Assembly (NCBI RefSeq): GCF_900108585.1
Contig: NZ_UESZ01000001.1
Location: 1,364,001 to 1,428,000 of the forward strand
Direction: 5' to 3'
DNA: 64,000 bases
DNA from: Branchiibius hedensis
GTDB lineage: Bacteria; Actinomycetota; Actinomycetes; Actinomycetales; Dermatophilaceae
Shown here: piece by piece, positions 21,688 through 30,387 of the stretch
How positions within the stretch are numbered: position 1 is the stretch's first letter
Layout of the letters: every line of letters starts with the position of its first letter
Position numbers and translations under genes: made by a program
Notes under the pieces: generated by a model
What the model was told of the DNA's origin: nothing
What the model saw: the letters and a program-made list of their open reading frames with translations, nothing else
Database searches by the model: none

Positions 21688-22612
21688 GGCGCTGCCCCCG
21701 ATCCATGACTCGCACCTGGACCACGGTGACGACCAGCAGGATCAGGAACATGATGGTGGCCACCGTCGCGCCGTAACCGGCCTTGTTGTTCACGAAGGTC
21801 TCCCGGTAGACCTGGTAGACCATCGTGGTCGTGCCGTATCCCTGCGGACCGCCCTTGGTCATCACGTTGATGATGTCGAAGACCTGCACCGAACTGAGCA
21901 GCACCGTGATCGACAGGAAGTACGTCGTGGGGCGCAGCTGCGGCAAGAGCACCCGCCGGAAGTGTTGCCAGGCCGACGCTCCGTCGATCTCGGCTGCCTC
22001 GTCCAGGTCGGTTCGACGCCCTTGCAGCGCGGCCAGGTAGATCACGAAGGTGTAGCCGATGTTCTTCCACACGTAGGTGGCCGTCACCATTACCAGCGCC
22101 CAGCCCGGCTCCTGGTAGAAGTCAGGAGTATTGATGCCGACCCGCGCCAGCAAGTCGTGCACCATCCCGAAGTTCGGGTCGAAGACGAACTGGAAGGCGA
22201 TGCCGATTGCTGCACCGGAGATGACGAACGGGGCAAAGATCGCCGAGCGCACCAGGTTCCGGCCGCGCAGTTTCTGGTCGAGCAACATGGCCAGCGCCAA
22301 CCCGATGAGCAGTGACAAGCCGACCGTCGCGACCGTGAAGATCAGCGTATTGCGCAGCACCAGATGCGAATTCGGGTCGGACAGCCACGTGCGGTAGTTC
22401 TCCAGACCGATGTAGTTGGCCAACGGCGCCGCGATGTTCCAGTCCGTGAAGGACAGCCGGATGTTGTCCAACAACGGCCGGTAGGTGAAGACGATGAGCA
22501 GCACCAGGTTCGGCAACAACAGGGCGAGAGCAAGCAGCCACTCCCCTACCGGTCGCCCTCTGCGGCGCGGCGGGGGGCCGGTCGGCTCCGGTGCCGTCGT
22601 GATCTGGCTCAC
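21680..22612 (-). CDS. ugpA: ABC importer permease, UgpA/MalF type
   Basis: A 310-residue permease with six predicted membrane segments (first LLALALLLPNLVLLIVFTY) and the EAA loop EAAEIDGASAWQHFRRVLLP. GTG start 22612 is taken because the frame upstream codes for a Pro/Arg-rich stretch without family similarity; no ideal ribosome site is adjacent, with GGAGGGGG lying some 18 bases upstream. It is the first gene of the four-gene import operon; the promoter should be in the 134 bases before coaE's stop at 22747, where no clear operator was recognised. Confidence 0.85.
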   Translation of the reverse strand: MSQITTAPEPTGPPPRRRGRPVGEWLLALALLLPNLVLLIVFTYRPLLDNIRLSFTDWNIAAPLANYIGLENYRTWLSDPNSHLVLRNTLIFTVATVGLSLLIGLALAMLLDQKLRGRNLVRSAIFAPFVISGAAIGIAFQFVFDPNFGMVHDLLARVGINTPDFYQEPGWALVMVTATYVWKNIGYTFVIYLAALQGRRTDLDEAAEIDGASAWQHFRRVLLPQLRPTTYFLSITVLLSSVQVFDIINVMTKGGPQGYGTTTMVYQVYRETFVNNKAGYGATVATIMFLILLVVTVVQVRVMDRGQRRD

Positions 22613-22746
22613 AGTCGCCGACTGTAGCTGCCCCCTCCGCACGATGGGGCGATGGGGGCCGGGCACGTTCGCCGAGCCTGGTGTGCATAGGTGACCAGAA
22701 CGGCATCTCCCGGCGAGCAACCGGTGAACGAACGGTCAACAAATGG

Positions 22747-23943
22747 TCAAGCTGATTGCCAGCCGGTGGCCATCGCCCATTGTCTGGCCCGGTCGAACGC
22801 CGCATCGAACCACGGCTCCTTCGCCTCGGCGTACTCCCCCGTGCTGTCGGTCGCACCGGCCAACTGCCGTTTCATCGCTTCGTACGCGCGTCGCTCGCGC
22901 GGTTCCGCGCGCAACCAGTCCCGGAAGACCAACGCCGCAGTCCATCCGGCGGAGCCGACCTCACGGATGTGGAGGTGCACGATCCGGCCCGGGTCGCTGC
23001 CGCCGTGAAATCGCTTCTGCCAGTGCGCAATGTCCGGGTCCCACGACTTCGGCGAGTCCCAGGTGTTGCCGTCCATCCGCGGGAATCCGGCCGCCGCGAG
23101 ATCAGCGATGAAGGCGGGATCGTCGGCATCGGCCAGGTGGCTGACACCCAACTGGAGATCGATGACGTCCTTGGCGGCCAACCCCGGCACTGAGGTGGAG
23201 CCGATGTGCTCGATCACGACGGCACGATCACCGAGGACGTGCTTGAGCCGGGCGATCAACCGGGCTGCCTGCGCCGGCCAGGTGGGGTCCGGCGGCACCA
23301 GCCGCGCGGGACCGGTCATCCGGGCCCGGGTGCCGGTCAGGAGGTTCTGGTTGTACGGCGCGAGGCGCCGGTCCCAGGTGTCGTCGACCTTGGCCGCCAG
23401 TTCTTTGCGGGAGCCGTGATTCTCCAGCCACACGTCGGCGACCGCGCGGCGTTGCGCGACGCCCGCCTGTGCCGCGATGCGGGACCGGGCCGCCTGCGGG
23501 TCCATCCCCCGATCGCTGACCAGGCGCTCGTGCCGCACCTGCTCGTCGGCGTGCACCATCACCACCAGGTGGTAGCCCGGCGCCATCCCCAACTCCACCA
23601 ACAGGGGCACGTCGTGCACGACGACGGACTCCCGGGGTGCGGCCGCGAACAACTCCCGGGTCCGAGCCTGGATCAGCGGGTGGGTGATCGACTCCAACGT
23701 ACGCCGAGCGGCCGGGTCCGCGAAGACCACCGCTCCCAGCGCGGCCCGGTCGAGCGAGCCGTCAGGAGCGATCACCGCGGAGCCGAATTCCTCAGTGATC
23801 CGGGCCAATCCAGGTGCGCCCGGTTCGACGACTTCACGGGCCAGTCGATCGGCATCTACGACAACCGCGCCACGCGCCTGGAGACGCGCGGCGACCGTTG
23901 ACTTGCCGGAGCCGATTCCGCCGGTCAGTCCGATCCGCAGCAT
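22747..23943 (-). CDS. coaE: Dephospho-CoA kinase fused to a UPF0157/GrpB domain
   Basis: Last enzyme of coenzyme A synthesis, phosphorylating the 3'-hydroxyl of dephospho-CoA. The N-terminal ~200 residues are CoaE: P-loop GLTGGIGSGKST at residues 5-16, DADRLAREVV, HPLIQAR, and DVPLLVE. From about residue 215 to 398 follows a UPF0157 (GrpB) domain with VIEHIGSTSVPGLAAKDVIDLQ and IVHLHIRE, a nucleotidyltransferase-like fold. The same fusion is known in M. tuberculosis CoaE, where the extra domain is reported to matter for enzyme behaviour. Gene order rpsA, small membrane protein, coaE on one strand is typical of actinobacteria. Confidence 0.95.
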   Translation of the reverse strand: MLRIGLTGGIGSGKSTVAARLQARGAVVVDADRLAREVVEPGAPGLARITEEFGSAVIAPDGSLDRAALGAVVFADPAARRTLESITHPLIQARTRELFAAAPRESVVVHDVPLLVELGMAPGYHLVVMVHADEQVRHERLVSDRGMDPQAARSRIAAQAGVAQRRAVADVWLENHGSRKELAAKVDDTWDRRLAPYNQNLLTGTRARMTGPARLVPPDPTWPAQAARLIARLKHVLGDRAVVIEHIGSTSVPGLAAKDVIDLQLGVSHLADADDPAFIADLAAAGFPRMDGNTWDSPKSWDPDIAHWQKRFHGGSDPGRIVHLHIREVGSAGWTAALVFRDWLRAEPRERRAYEAMKRQLAGATDSTGEYAEAKEPWFDAAFDRARQWAMATGWQSA

Positions 23944-23976
23944 GCACCGACCGTAGTGCAGCGGGTCAGACGGGGC

Positions 23977-24411
23977 CTAAGCGCCGAAGAACTCCTTGGA
24001 CTTCGGCGACGCCAGAGCCGCGATCACCAGCGCAGCCACGATGGCCGTGACGATGGTGACGATCCGGCTCGTGGTGTCGATCACGAAGATGGTCGCCATG
24101 ATCAGTCCGATGATGTTCAGGACCGAGACGAAGATGACGATGACCCGCCAGGTGTCGTCACCGACCCATAGGCCACGCGAGGCGGCGATGTACATCAGGC
24201 CGATGACGATCGCGGCGATGCCCAGCAACAGCAAGGTGGTTGCGTGCGGTACGTCCGGGCTCGCGGTGCCCAGATGCGCTTGGGCGTCCGCATCGTTGTG
24301 ATGCACGATCAGCAGGATGCCGGCGATGATCTCCAGGATTCCGGCCACGAGCAGGAAGATCGAGACCACCCCGACCGATACCGGACGCCGGACGCTCGTC
24401 ACGTCACTCAT
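23977..24411 (-). CDS. Small four-helix integral membrane protein (unknown function)
   Basis: A 144-residue hydrophobic protein with four predicted membrane segments: VSIFLLVAGILEIIAGIL, TTLLLLGIAAIVIGLMYI, VIVIFVSVLNIIGLIMAT and IVTIVTAIVAALVIAALA. It resembles the general DUF-type small membrane proteins of actinobacteria but no family can be named with assurance. The ATG at 24411 has AAGGGG six bases before it, better than the ATG at 24426. Its leader contains a perfect 9-bp hairpin ending seven bases upstream of that ribosome site. It lies between rpsA and coaE, both on the same strand, starting about 190 bases after rpsA and its terminator-like hairpin. Confidence 0.75.
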   Translation of the reverse strand: MSDVTSVRRPVSVGVVSIFLLVAGILEIIAGILLIVHHNDADAQAHLGTASPDVPHATTLLLLGIAAIVIGLMYIAASRGLWVGDDTWRVIVIFVSVLNIIGLIMATIFVIDTTSRIVTIVTAIVAALVIAALASPKSKEFFGA

Positions 24412-24430
24412 TTGATGCCCCTTCACAACA

Positions 24431-24453
24431 ACACCGCCAGGGGGTGGCGGTGT
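24431..24453. promoter_or_regulatory. Perfect 9-bp hairpin/operator in the leader of the small membrane protein gene
   Basis: ACACCGCCA at 24431-24439 and its exact complement TGGCGGTGT at 24445-24453, separated by GGGGG (CCCCC in the minus-strand transcript). It lies just upstream of the AAGGGG ribosome site (24417-24423 region) of the gene starting at 24411. It could be a protein-binding dyad or an mRNA leader hairpin. Confidence 0.55.
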
Positions 24454-24544
24454 GACCCAGTTAACGTTGGCACCAACCTAGCGTTACTGACGCGTAACTG
24501 GACAACAGCCACGCGTGACGAGACGCGACAACCGCCGCCACACG

Positions 24545-24582
24545 ACGACGCCCGCCCCCGCCGGAGCGGGAACGGGCGTCGT
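24545..24582 (-). terminator. Probable terminator of rpsA
   Basis: A 10-bp perfect stem, ACGACGCCCG (24545-24554) with CGGGCGTCGT (24573-24582); an inner CCCGC/GCGGG pairing extends the hairpin. It begins about 20 bases after the rpsA stop. There is no U tract, as is common for terminators in high-GC actinobacteria. Confidence 0.65.
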
Positions 24583-24602
24583 GCGTGTGACCAGGTGGAC
24601 CG

Positions 24603-26063
24603 TCAGTTGCCGGTCAGCTTCTCGCGCAGTGCAGCCAGTGCCTCGTCGGAGGCCAGCGTGCCCTCGACCGGTGCCGCGGCACCAGCGTCGGAACCTGACT
24701 CCGAGGAGAACGAGCTCGTCGTGGCCGGCGAGTCCGCGGCCTCGGCGTCGGCCTTGCGAGCCGCCTCGATCTGCGCCTGGTGCGATTCGTAGCGGGCGTG
24801 CGCCTCGGCGTACTCCTTCTCCCACTTCTCGCGCTGGGCGTCGAAGCCTTCGAGCCACTCGTTGGTCTCCGGGTCGAAGCCCTCGGGGTACTTGTAGTTG
24901 CCCTGCTCGTCGTACTCGGCGGCCATGCCGTAGAGCGTCGGGTCGAACTCGGTGGCACCGTCGGCGGCCTCGTTGGCCTGCTTCAGGGACAGCGAGATCC
25001 GGCGGCGCTCCAGGTCGATGTCGATGACCTTGACGAAGATGTCCTGGCCAACGGTGACGACCTGCTCCGGCAGCTCCACGTGACGCTCGGCCAACTCGGA
25101 GATGTGCACCAGACCCTCGATGCCGTCCTCGACGCGCACGAACGCACCGAACGGCACCAGCTTGGTGACCTTGCCCGGTACAACCTGGCCGATGGCGTGG
25201 GTGCGGGCGAAGTGCTGCCACGGGTCTTCCTGAGTCGCCTTCAGCGACAACGAAACCCGCTCGCGGTCCATGTCGACGTCGAGCACCTCGACGGTGACCG
25301 GCTGACCGACCTCGACAACCTCGCTCGGGTGGTCGATGTGCTTCCAGGACAACTCGGACACGTGCACCAGACCGTCGACACCGCCGAGGTCCACGAACGC
25401 ACCGAAGTTGACGATCGAGGAGACGACACCGTCGCGGATCTGACCCTTCTGCAGTTCCTTGAGGAAGGTCGTGCGGACCTCGGACTGGGTCTGCTCGAGC
25501 CACGCACGACGGGACAGCACCACGTTGTTGCGGTTCTTGTCGAGCTCGATGATCTTGGCCTCGATCTCCTTGCCGACGTACGGCTGCAGATCGCGCACCC
25601 GACGCATCTCGACCAGGGAGGCGGGCAGGAAGCCACGCAGACCGATGTCCAGGATCAGGCCGCCCTTGACGACCTCGATGACGGTACCGGTGACAACGCC
25701 GTCTTCTTCCTTGATCTTCTCGATCGCGCCCCAGGCCCGCTCGTACTGAGCGCGCTTCTTGGACAGGATCAGTCGACCTTCCTTGTCCTCCTTCTGGAGA
25801 ACCAGGGCCTCGACCTCATCACCCACGGAAACGACCTCGCCGGGGTCGACGTCGTGCTTGATGGAGAGTTCGCGGGAGGGGATGACACCCTCGGTCTTGT
25901 ACCCGATGTCGAGCAGGACCTCGTCCCGGTCGACCTTGACGATGACACCTTCGACGATGTCGCCGTCGTTGAAGTGCTTGATCGTCGCGTCAATCGCGGC
26001 GAGCAGCTCTTCCTCCGACCCGATGTCGTTGATCGCGATCGGAGAGGTAGTAGTGGCAGTCAT
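24603..26063 (-). CDS. rpsA: 30S ribosomal protein S1
   Basis: Ribosomal mRNA-binding protein, 486 residues, four S1 (OB-fold) domains at roughly residues 35-105, 122-190, 208-278 and 293-365. Characteristic repeats are visible: GDIVEGVIVKVDRDEVLLDIGYKTEGVIP, GGLILDIGLRGFLPASL, FGAFVDLGGVDGLVHVSELSW and FGAFVRVEDGIEGLVHISELA. The acidic C-terminal ~120 residues lack further S1 domains, the usual four-domain actinobacterial form rather than the six-domain proteobacterial one. ATG 26063 starts the conserved sequence, with AAAGG about 11 bases upstream. A strong hairpin follows the stop. Confidence 0.97.
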   Translation of the reverse strand: MTATTTSPIAINDIGSEEELLAAIDATIKHFNDGDIVEGVIVKVDRDEVLLDIGYKTEGVIPSRELSIKHDVDPGEVVSVGDEVEALVLQKEDKEGRLILSKKRAQYERAWGAIEKIKEEDGVVTGTVIEVVKGGLILDIGLRGFLPASLVEMRRVRDLQPYVGKEIEAKIIELDKNRNNVVLSRRAWLEQTQSEVRTTFLKELQKGQIRDGVVSSIVNFGAFVDLGGVDGLVHVSELSWKHIDHPSEVVEVGQPVTVEVLDVDMDRERVSLSLKATQEDPWQHFARTHAIGQVVPGKVTKLVPFGAFVRVEDGIEGLVHISELAERHVELPEQVVTVGQDIFVKVIDIDLERRRISLSLKQANEAADGATEFDPTLYGMAAEYDEQGNYKYPEGFDPETNEWLEGFDAQREKWEKEYAEAHARYESHQAQIEAARKADAEAADSPATTSSFSSESGSDAGAAAPVEGTLASDEALAALREKLTGN

Positions 26064-26168
26064 GTAGTAGGAAACCTTTAGATCAAGTGGAATGAAACAG
26101 GAATTGAGTTGGGTGTGCACACACGGCGCACCTGGCAAGCCTACTGATGTTGGGAGTACCGGGTCAAA

Positions 26169-26969
26169 ATGAGTGATACGGTAGCCCGCCGCACGGCCGG
26201 TCAGGCTGAGACGATTCAGGCGAATCGGGTCTGGTGGGATCGCGAATCGGCCGACTACGTCGCCGAGCACGGCGAGTTCCTCGGCGATGCCGACCTCGTC
26301 TGGGGCCCGGAGGGCTGGACCGAGCCGGAGTTGGAACTGCTGGGCGCCCGGCCCGACTCCCGCGTCCTCGAAGTGGGCGCTGGCGCCGCGCACGGCAGCC
26401 GCTACCTGCAGACCATCGGCGTACGTCGAGTGGTCGCCACCGATCTGTCAGCGGGGATGCTGGAGCAGGCCCGCCTGATCGACGGCAGCTGCGGAACCCG
26501 CCTGCCCTTGCTGCAGTGCGATGCCACCGCCCTGCCGTTCGCCGACCGGAGTTTCGATGTGGTGTTCACGGCGTACGGCGCGATCCCGTTCATCGCCGAC
26601 ACGGCGGCCGTGATGCGCGAGGTCTACCGTGTGCTCGATGCCGGTGGCCGCTGGGTGTTCGCCACGACTCACCCGATCCGCTGGGCCTTTCCGGATGCGC
26701 CCGGCCCGGAGGGGCTGACCGTGCACACCAGCTACTTCGACCGGACGCCGTACGTCGAGCAGGACGGCGCCGGCCGGGCGACGTACGTCGAACACCACCG
26801 CACGATGGGCGATCGGATCCGCGAGCTCGCCGCGGCGGGTTTCGTCATCGATGACGTCGTCGAACCGGAGTGGCCGGCGCGCAACGAGGAGATCTGGGGT
26901 GGCTGGAGTCCGCTGCGGGGCCGGCTGATTCCAGGGACGGCGATCTTCGTCGCCCACCGACCGGGGTGA
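26169..26969 (+). CDS. Class I SAM-dependent methyltransferase
   Basis: A 266-residue soluble methyltransferase. Motif I VLEVGAGAAHGSRYL binds AdoMet, followed by VVATDLSAGMLEQAR (motif II acidic end), LQCDATALPFADRSFDVVFTAYG and the post-motif YRVLDAGGRWVFATTHPIRW. Such proteins divergently placed from rpsA are frequent in actinobacteria, so this is most likely part of the conserved backbone and not of the glycan region that begins 12 bases after its stop. The substrate is unknown. The 105-base interval to rpsA must hold both promoters; no clear motif was recognised. Confidence 0.85.
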   Translation: MSDTVARRTAGQAETIQANRVWWDRESADYVAEHGEFLGDADLVWGPEGWTEPELELLGARPDSRVLEVGAGAAHGSRYLQTIGVRRVVATDLSAGMLEQARLIDGSCGTRLPLLQCDATALPFADRSFDVVFTAYGAIPFIADTAAVMREVYRVLDAGGRWVFATTHPIRWAFPDAPGPEGLTVHTSYFDRTPYVEQDGAGRATYVEHHRTMGDRIRELAAAGFVIDDVVEPEWPARNEEIWGGWSPLRGRLIPGTAIFVAHRPG

Positions 26970-26981
26970 GGTTCTCCCCGC

Positions 26982-27992
26982 CTACTCGACGGGCTGGCCC
27001 GGTTCGCCGCGGGTCAGGATCGCTTCGGTCTGCTCCGGGCTGAGCACCTGGTCTTCGACCTCGTGCTCGCGGAACCACGCAATGGTGCGTTCCAGTCCGT
27101 CCTCGATATCCACCTGCGGCGACCAGCCCAGCGCCTGATGCGCCTTCGTGGTGTCCGGTCGGCGCACGGTCGGGTCATCGACCGGTCGCTCGATGTGCAC
27201 GATGGGTGAGGTCGAGTTGGTCAGCTTCACGACCCAGCCGGCCAGGTCGAGCATGGAGACCTCGTGCGGGTTGCCGATGTTCATCGGTCCCGGCTCGCCG
27301 CTTCCCGCCAGGGCCACGATGCCAGCGACCAGGTCATCGACGTAACAGATCGACCGGGTCTGCAGACCATCGCCGCTCACGGTGACCGGGTCTCCGGCCA
27401 GTGCCTGCCGGATGAAGTTGGGGATGGCGCGGCCGTCATTGGGCCGCATCCGGGGGCCGAAGGTGTTGAAGATCCGCACGATCGCCGTGTCCACGTCGTA
27501 CGTCGATCGGTAGGCCATCGTCATGGCCTCACCGAAGCGTTTGGCCTCGTCGTAGACACCCCGGGGGCCGACCGGGTTCACGTTGCCCCAGTAGTCCTCC
27601 CGCTGCGGATGGATCTCGGGATCGCCGTACACCTCCGAGGTGGAGGCCAACAGGAACCGGGCGCCTTTCTCGCGCGCCAGATCCAGGGCGTGCATCGTGC
27701 CCTGGGATCCGACGCGCAGGGTCTCGATCGGCAACCGCAGGTAGTCCACGGGCGAGGCCGGGCTGGCGAAGTGCAACACCAGGTCCACCGGGCCATCGAT
27801 CGTCAGGCCGTCGACCACATCGGCCGTGATCAATGAGAACCGCGGATTGGCCTGCAGCGCAGCCACGTTCGCTGCGCGGCCGGTGCACAGGTTGTCGACT
27901 GCGACAACGGTGTCACCCCGGGCGAGGAGGGTCTGGCACAGGTGGGAACCGAGGAAACCGGCCCCACCGGTCACCACAACACGAGACGTCAC
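26982..27992 (-). CDS. NAD-dependent sugar epimerase/decarboxylase, UDP-glucuronate decarboxylase (UDP-xylose synthase)-like
   Basis: A 336-residue extended short-chain dehydrogenase. NAD motif GGAGFLG at residues 9-15, catalytic Thr/Ser in LLASTSEVYGDP, and Tyr147-X3-Lys151 in VYDEAKR. LHFASPASPVDYLRLPIETL, NTFGPRMRPNDGR and AIPNFI match the UXS subgroup, which turns UDP-glucuronate into UDP-xylose. A UDP-glucose 4-epimerase or dTDP-glucose dehydratase is less likely. Its ATG overlaps the upstream DUF3068 stop by four bases. It is the last gene of the hddA-gmhA-gmhB-DUF3068 group and marks the left end of the glycan region. No UDP-glucose dehydrogenase is in the window. Confidence 0.8.
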   Translation of the reverse strand: MTSRVVVTGGAGFLGSHLCQTLLARGDTVVAVDNLCTGRAANVAALQANPRFSLITADVVDGLTIDGPVDLVLHFASPASPVDYLRLPIETLRVGSQGTMHALDLAREKGARFLLASTSEVYGDPEIHPQREDYWGNVNPVGPRGVYDEAKRFGEAMTMAYRSTYDVDTAIVRIFNTFGPRMRPNDGRAIPNFIRQALAGDPVTVSGDGLQTRSICYVDDLVAGIVALAGSGEPGPMNIGNPHEVSMLDLAGWVVKLTNSTSPIVHIERPVDDPTVRRPDTTKAHQALGWSPQVDIEDGLERTIAWFREHEVEDQVLSPEQTEAILTRGEPGQPVE

Positions 27993-29125
27993 TTCTTGCG
28001 CAACTCGATCGTGTCGTCACCCGTCCCGCCCCGGCGCTCGGCGCGAGTGGCGGGTTCCTCGTCCCAGATCTCGTCGGCGTGCACGTAGCTGCCGTCCTGC
28101 CGGGCCTCCGGCTCGGACTGGGCGACGCGGCGGGCCGACCGGTCATCGTCATCGTCGACACCATCGGACCACTCGGAGTAGTCCTCTTCGTCACGCCGGT
28201 TCAGCAACCGGGACACCAGCGGTGCTCCGATCAGGGTCAGCACACCGAGCGGACCGAGAATCCACGGCATGATGTGCAAGACCTTCAGCAGGAACGCCTT
28301 CTGGCCCCAGTAGTCGGTGTTCTCCTTGACCGTGGCCGGTGTCATGACCTGCGTGGTGTTGATCGCCAGGGCCGGGTCGTGGCCGGGGATCTTGAACTCC
28401 TGGATCTGGTGCTCGGAGACCTTGATGAAGACGCCGGTCTGCGGCTCGACCCAGATGATGCGGGTGTTGGCGTAGGTGCGCTCGGCGTTCTGTCCCGCGC
28501 TGCTGGCGCCCAGGCCGAAGATCGAACCGGGCACTTCCTGCATCCGGAACGTGGTCTCCGGGACGGTGCCCTCGAACTTGTAGACCTGCAGACCGTTGAT
28601 GCTCTCGGTGGACACGTACTTCATGTCCATCGTCTTGTTGAGCGTGGTGTCCCAGTACTGGTAGGTCTTCTTCTCGGTGCCGAACGGGAACTTGATCGTG
28701 TAGCCCTCGATCTTGGGATGCGTCGGCTCGCTGACTCCGTCATCGACGGTGGTGCCGTCCCACGCAACGGGCAGGCCCGAGTTGCGATCCACGGCGTACG
28801 TCATGGTGTTGGCGTCCATCGGCGGCGGCGTGTTGTTGTTGTCGGTGACCTGCCACTTGTTCAGGATCACCTTGTTGTCGCCCAGCTTCTCGCTGGCCGC
28901 CTTGTCCCCGGCAACCACCAGAGTCGTGGTGACGGTGCCTTCCTTGTACGACAACGTGTCCGCGTCGAAGAACTTCGCGTCCTTGTCATCGAGTACCTGG
29001 CGGGTGTTCTGATCCAGCGGAATGATCGCTAATTTGTTCGGGGCCCAGAACTTCAGGCCGAGAGCCATGACAACCAGGAAGGCCCCCAAGCCGATAAGGA
29101 AGGGGAGTGCCAACTTGCGCAGCAT
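27989..29125 (-). CDS. DUF3068 (PorA-like) membrane-anchored protein
   Basis: A 378-residue envelope protein. An N-terminal membrane segment (LPFLIGLGAFLVVMALGL) is followed by a ~250-residue extracytoplasmic region, then a second helix (VLHIMPWILGPLGVLTLIGAPLV) and a charged C-terminal cytoplasmic tail rich in Asp/Glu/Arg. This layout, and motifs such as DADTLSYKEG, PFGTEKKTYQYWD and VPGSIFGL, identify DUF3068, a family called PorA-like in actinobacteria; a pore function is not established for such proteins. Translationally coupled to the downstream sugar decarboxylase by ATGA. Its place within the heptose genes suggests a role in assembly or export of the glycan, an inference from context. 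Confidence 0.8.
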   Translation of the reverse strand: MLRKLALPFLIGLGAFLVVMALGLKFWAPNKLAIIPLDQNTRQVLDDKDAKFFDADTLSYKEGTVTTTLVVAGDKAASEKLGDNKVILNKWQVTDNNNTPPPMDANTMTYAVDRNSGLPVAWDGTTVDDGVSEPTHPKIEGYTIKFPFGTEKKTYQYWDTTLNKTMDMKYVSTESINGLQVYKFEGTVPETTFRMQEVPGSIFGLGASSAGQNAERTYANTRIIWVEPQTGVFIKVSEHQIQEFKIPGHDPALAINTTQVMTPATVKENTDYWGQKAFLLKVLHIMPWILGPLGVLTLIGAPLVSRLLNRRDEEDYSEWSDGVDDDDDRSARRVAQSEPEARQDGSYVHADEIWDEEPATRAERRGGTGDDTIELRKK

Positions 29126-29191
29126 GCTGCGGAACCTCCAACGCCGGACGGAATTTCTTACCGGACAGTAGCAGGATCAATGCGATCCATG

Positions 29192-29752
29192 TCACAGGGC
29201 GCGCGAACCCCGGCCGCGAACCGATGGCACCGCCAGTCCGGCCGGTCCGACCCGGACCCCGCGCACCCCCGCGGCGCGGGCGGCGCGCAGGTCTGAGTCC
29301 TGGTCGCCGAAGAGCACGCAATGCGCCGGATCCGCCCAGGGCGCCCGGTTCAGCGCGGTGAGGAGCAGCCCGGGGGCTGGTTTACGGCAGGCGCAGGTTG
29401 CCTGCTCGTGCGGACACAGTTGGACGGCGTCCAGGTGTGCCCCGCCCGCTGCCAACTGCCGCACGAGTTCCCGCTGGACCGCCAGCAGGTCAGCCTCGTG
29501 CAGCACCCCGGTCGCGATACCGCGCTGGTTGGTCACCAGGACCACCCGCGCACCGGCGTCGTTGAAGGCACGGACCGCGGCCACCGCGTGAGGCAACAGG
29601 ATCAGGTCACCCGGCCGATCGACGTACCCGGGCCGGTGCTCGTTGAGGGTCCCGTCGCGGTCGAGGAAGACCAGGTCGTACGGCGCCCCCGGGCTGGCCG
29701 GGGCGATCAGGTCAGTGCCCCGGCCGAGGAGTTCCGCGTCGGAAAGGCTCAC
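29192..29752 (-). CDS. gmhB: HAD-superfamily heptose bisphosphate phosphatase, GmhB-like
   Basis: About 186 residues; removes the 7-phosphate of D-glycero-D-manno-heptose 1,7-bisphosphate. HAD motif I is FLDRDGTLNEH, motif II VLVTNQRGIATG, and the zinc-loop typical of GmhB is CPHEQATCACRKP; motif IV lies in LFGDQDSDLRAA. The zinc loop separates it from histidinol phosphatases of other types. The chosen GTG at 29752 follows the gmhA stop by 14 bases; a GTG at 29815 would overlap gmhA by 49 bases. Part of the hddA-gmhA-gmhB set on one strand, which is diagnostic of heptose nucleotide synthesis. Confidence 0.82.
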   Translation of the reverse strand: MSLSDAELLGRGTDLIAPASPGAPYDLVFLDRDGTLNEHRPGYVDRPGDLILLPHAVAAVRAFNDAGARVVLVTNQRGIATGVLHEADLLAVQRELVRQLAAGGAHLDAVQLCPHEQATCACRKPAPGLLLTALNRAPWADPAHCVLFGDQDSDLRAARAAGVRGVRVGPAGLAVPSVRGRGSRAL

Positions 29753-29766
29753 GCTGTGATTGAGGG

Positions 29767-30387
29767 TCAGGGCTGGCTCAGTGCGTCGACGGCCTCGCAC
29801 CAGGCGTGTGCCCACAGCAGGTGCACTTCCTGGATCCGCGGGGTCTGGTCGCTCGGCACGATCAGCACGTGATCGGCCCGACCGTGCAGACCCTCGCCCT
29901 TGGCGCCGGTGAGCACGATCGTGATCAGCCCACGCTGGGTGGCCGCGTCGAGGGCGGCGAGGACGTTCGGACTGGTGCCGCTGGTCGTCATCGCGAGGAA
30001 TACGTCGCCGGGACGGCCGTGCGCCTGGACGCCACGGGAGAACACCTGGTCGTAGCCGTAGTCATTGGCCACGGCCGTGACTGACGAGAGCGACTCGGCC
30101 AGATTGATCGACGGTAGCGGCGGGCGGTCCTGGACGCACTTCCCGATGAACTCCGCCGCGATGTGGCTGGCGATCGCAGCGCTGCCGCCGTTGCCGGCCA
30201 CCAGCAGTGCTCCCCCACCGGCCAGTGCCCCCACCAGAGCGGCGCCGGCCGCATCCACCTGCGCGGTCAGCTCAGGTGCGCTGAGGGCGGCCGCCAGGTC
30301 CTGCCAGGCCCGGACGGCGTCGGCTGATACGGCAGCGACCGTGTGATCGACGTCACCGCTGCTTCGCCGGGTCAATGGGTGGTTCAT
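29767..30387 (-). CDS. gmhA: Sedoheptulose-7-phosphate isomerase (phosphoheptose isomerase)
   Basis: First enzyme of the heptose pathway, making D-glycero-D-manno-heptose 7-phosphate from sedoheptulose 7-phosphate. The 206-residue SIS-domain protein has LLVAGNGGSAAIASHIAAEF, INLAESLSSVTAVANDYGYDQVFSR and FLAMTTSGTSPNVLAAL, and near the C-terminus EVHLLWAHAWCEAVD with the histidines that line the active site. The ATG at 30387 overlaps the hddA stop by ATGA, so translation is coupled. Similar gmhA-gmhB-hddA sets occur in M. tuberculosis. Confidence 0.9.
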   Translation of the reverse strand: MNHPLTRRSSGDVDHTVAAVSADAVRAWQDLAAALSAPELTAQVDAAGAALVGALAGGGALLVAGNGGSAAIASHIAAEFIGKCVQDRPPLPSINLAESLSSVTAVANDYGYDQVFSRGVQAHGRPGDVFLAMTTSGTSPNVLAALDAATQRGLITIVLTGAKGEGLHGRADHVLIVPSDQTPRIQEVHLLWAHAWCEAVDALSQP

